This document shows, piece after piece, positions 12,269 through 12,269 of a stretch of 12,269 nucleotides of DNA. The position numbers and the translations under genes are program-made. Under the pieces are notes generated by a model, which saw only the letters and a list, made by a program, of their open reading frames with translations, did no database searches and had not been told where the DNA came from. Positions within the stretch are counted from its first letter, which is position 1; the number at the start of each line of letters is the position of its first letter. This stretch comes from Chitinophagaceae bacterium (GTDB taxonomy: Bacteria; Bacteroidota; Bacteroidia; Chitinophagales; Chitinophagaceae). The stretch covers positions 1-12,269 of the forward strand of contig JAACZX010000026.1 of NCBI GenBank assembly GCA_009996555.1. The letters run 5' to 3'.

Positions 12269-12269
12269 A

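Overview
The window reads as chromosomal housekeeping DNA from a member of the Bacteroidota, most likely a Chitinophagaceae-like lineage (inference). The reasons are: genes without recognisable Shine-Dalgarno sequences, a TAnnTTTG-type -7 promoter word in front of fmt, and a protein repertoire typical of that phylum (viroplasmin-type RNase H, LysM protein with an RlpA-like C-terminus, NOL1/NOP2/Sun rRNA methyltransferase with a C-terminal extension, UPF0173 hydrolase next to parA). No rRNA, tRNA, CRISPR array, insertion sequence or phage gene is visible, and no stretch above 300 bases lacks a gene.

Layout. Bases 2-586 (+) hold the 3' part of an unrecognised, AT-rich gene. Bases 663-2060 (+) are the folate pair thyA-folA. 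Bases 2122-4774 (+) form a tight three-gene run: a class I SAM methyltransferase, a small unknown protein and an RsmF-like rRNA m5C methyltransferase. Bases 4863-6889 (-) hold an ABC1/UbiB kinase-like gene preceded by a YtxH-like small protein, separated by a hairpin terminator. Bases 7173-7808 (-) are an RNase H gene, divergent from the envelope pair at 7967-9589 (+): a LysM/RlpA-like protein and a TPM-domain lipoprotein. Bases 9638-10636 (-) are fmt, and 10803-12268 (-) hold parA preceded by the truncated UPF0173 metal-dependent hydrolase.

How the genes work together. ThyA makes dTMP and dihydrofolate, and FolA returns dihydrofolate to tetrahydrofolate; Fmt uses the 10-formyl derivative of that cofactor to make initiator fMet-tRNA. 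RsmF methylates rRNA, RNase H removes RNA:DNA hybrids, ParA belongs to chromosome segregation, and the LysM and TPM proteins act in the envelope.

The unusual layer is repetitive DNA. Nearly every non-operonic gap carries micro-arrays with a period of 7 bases (sometimes 8 or 9), built from several different words. Several start at, or include, a stop codon. Two such arrays are in frame inside core genes (rsmF-like and fmt), where they encode low-complexity insertions of about 25 residues. A GC-rich palindromic repeat occurs as an inverted pair around the thyA-folA junction; its second copy encodes the N-terminus of FolA and lies exactly where the family's initiator methionine is expected. A roughly 130-bp inverted repeat fills the parA-fmt gap. 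These repeats are the best candidates for something undescribed.
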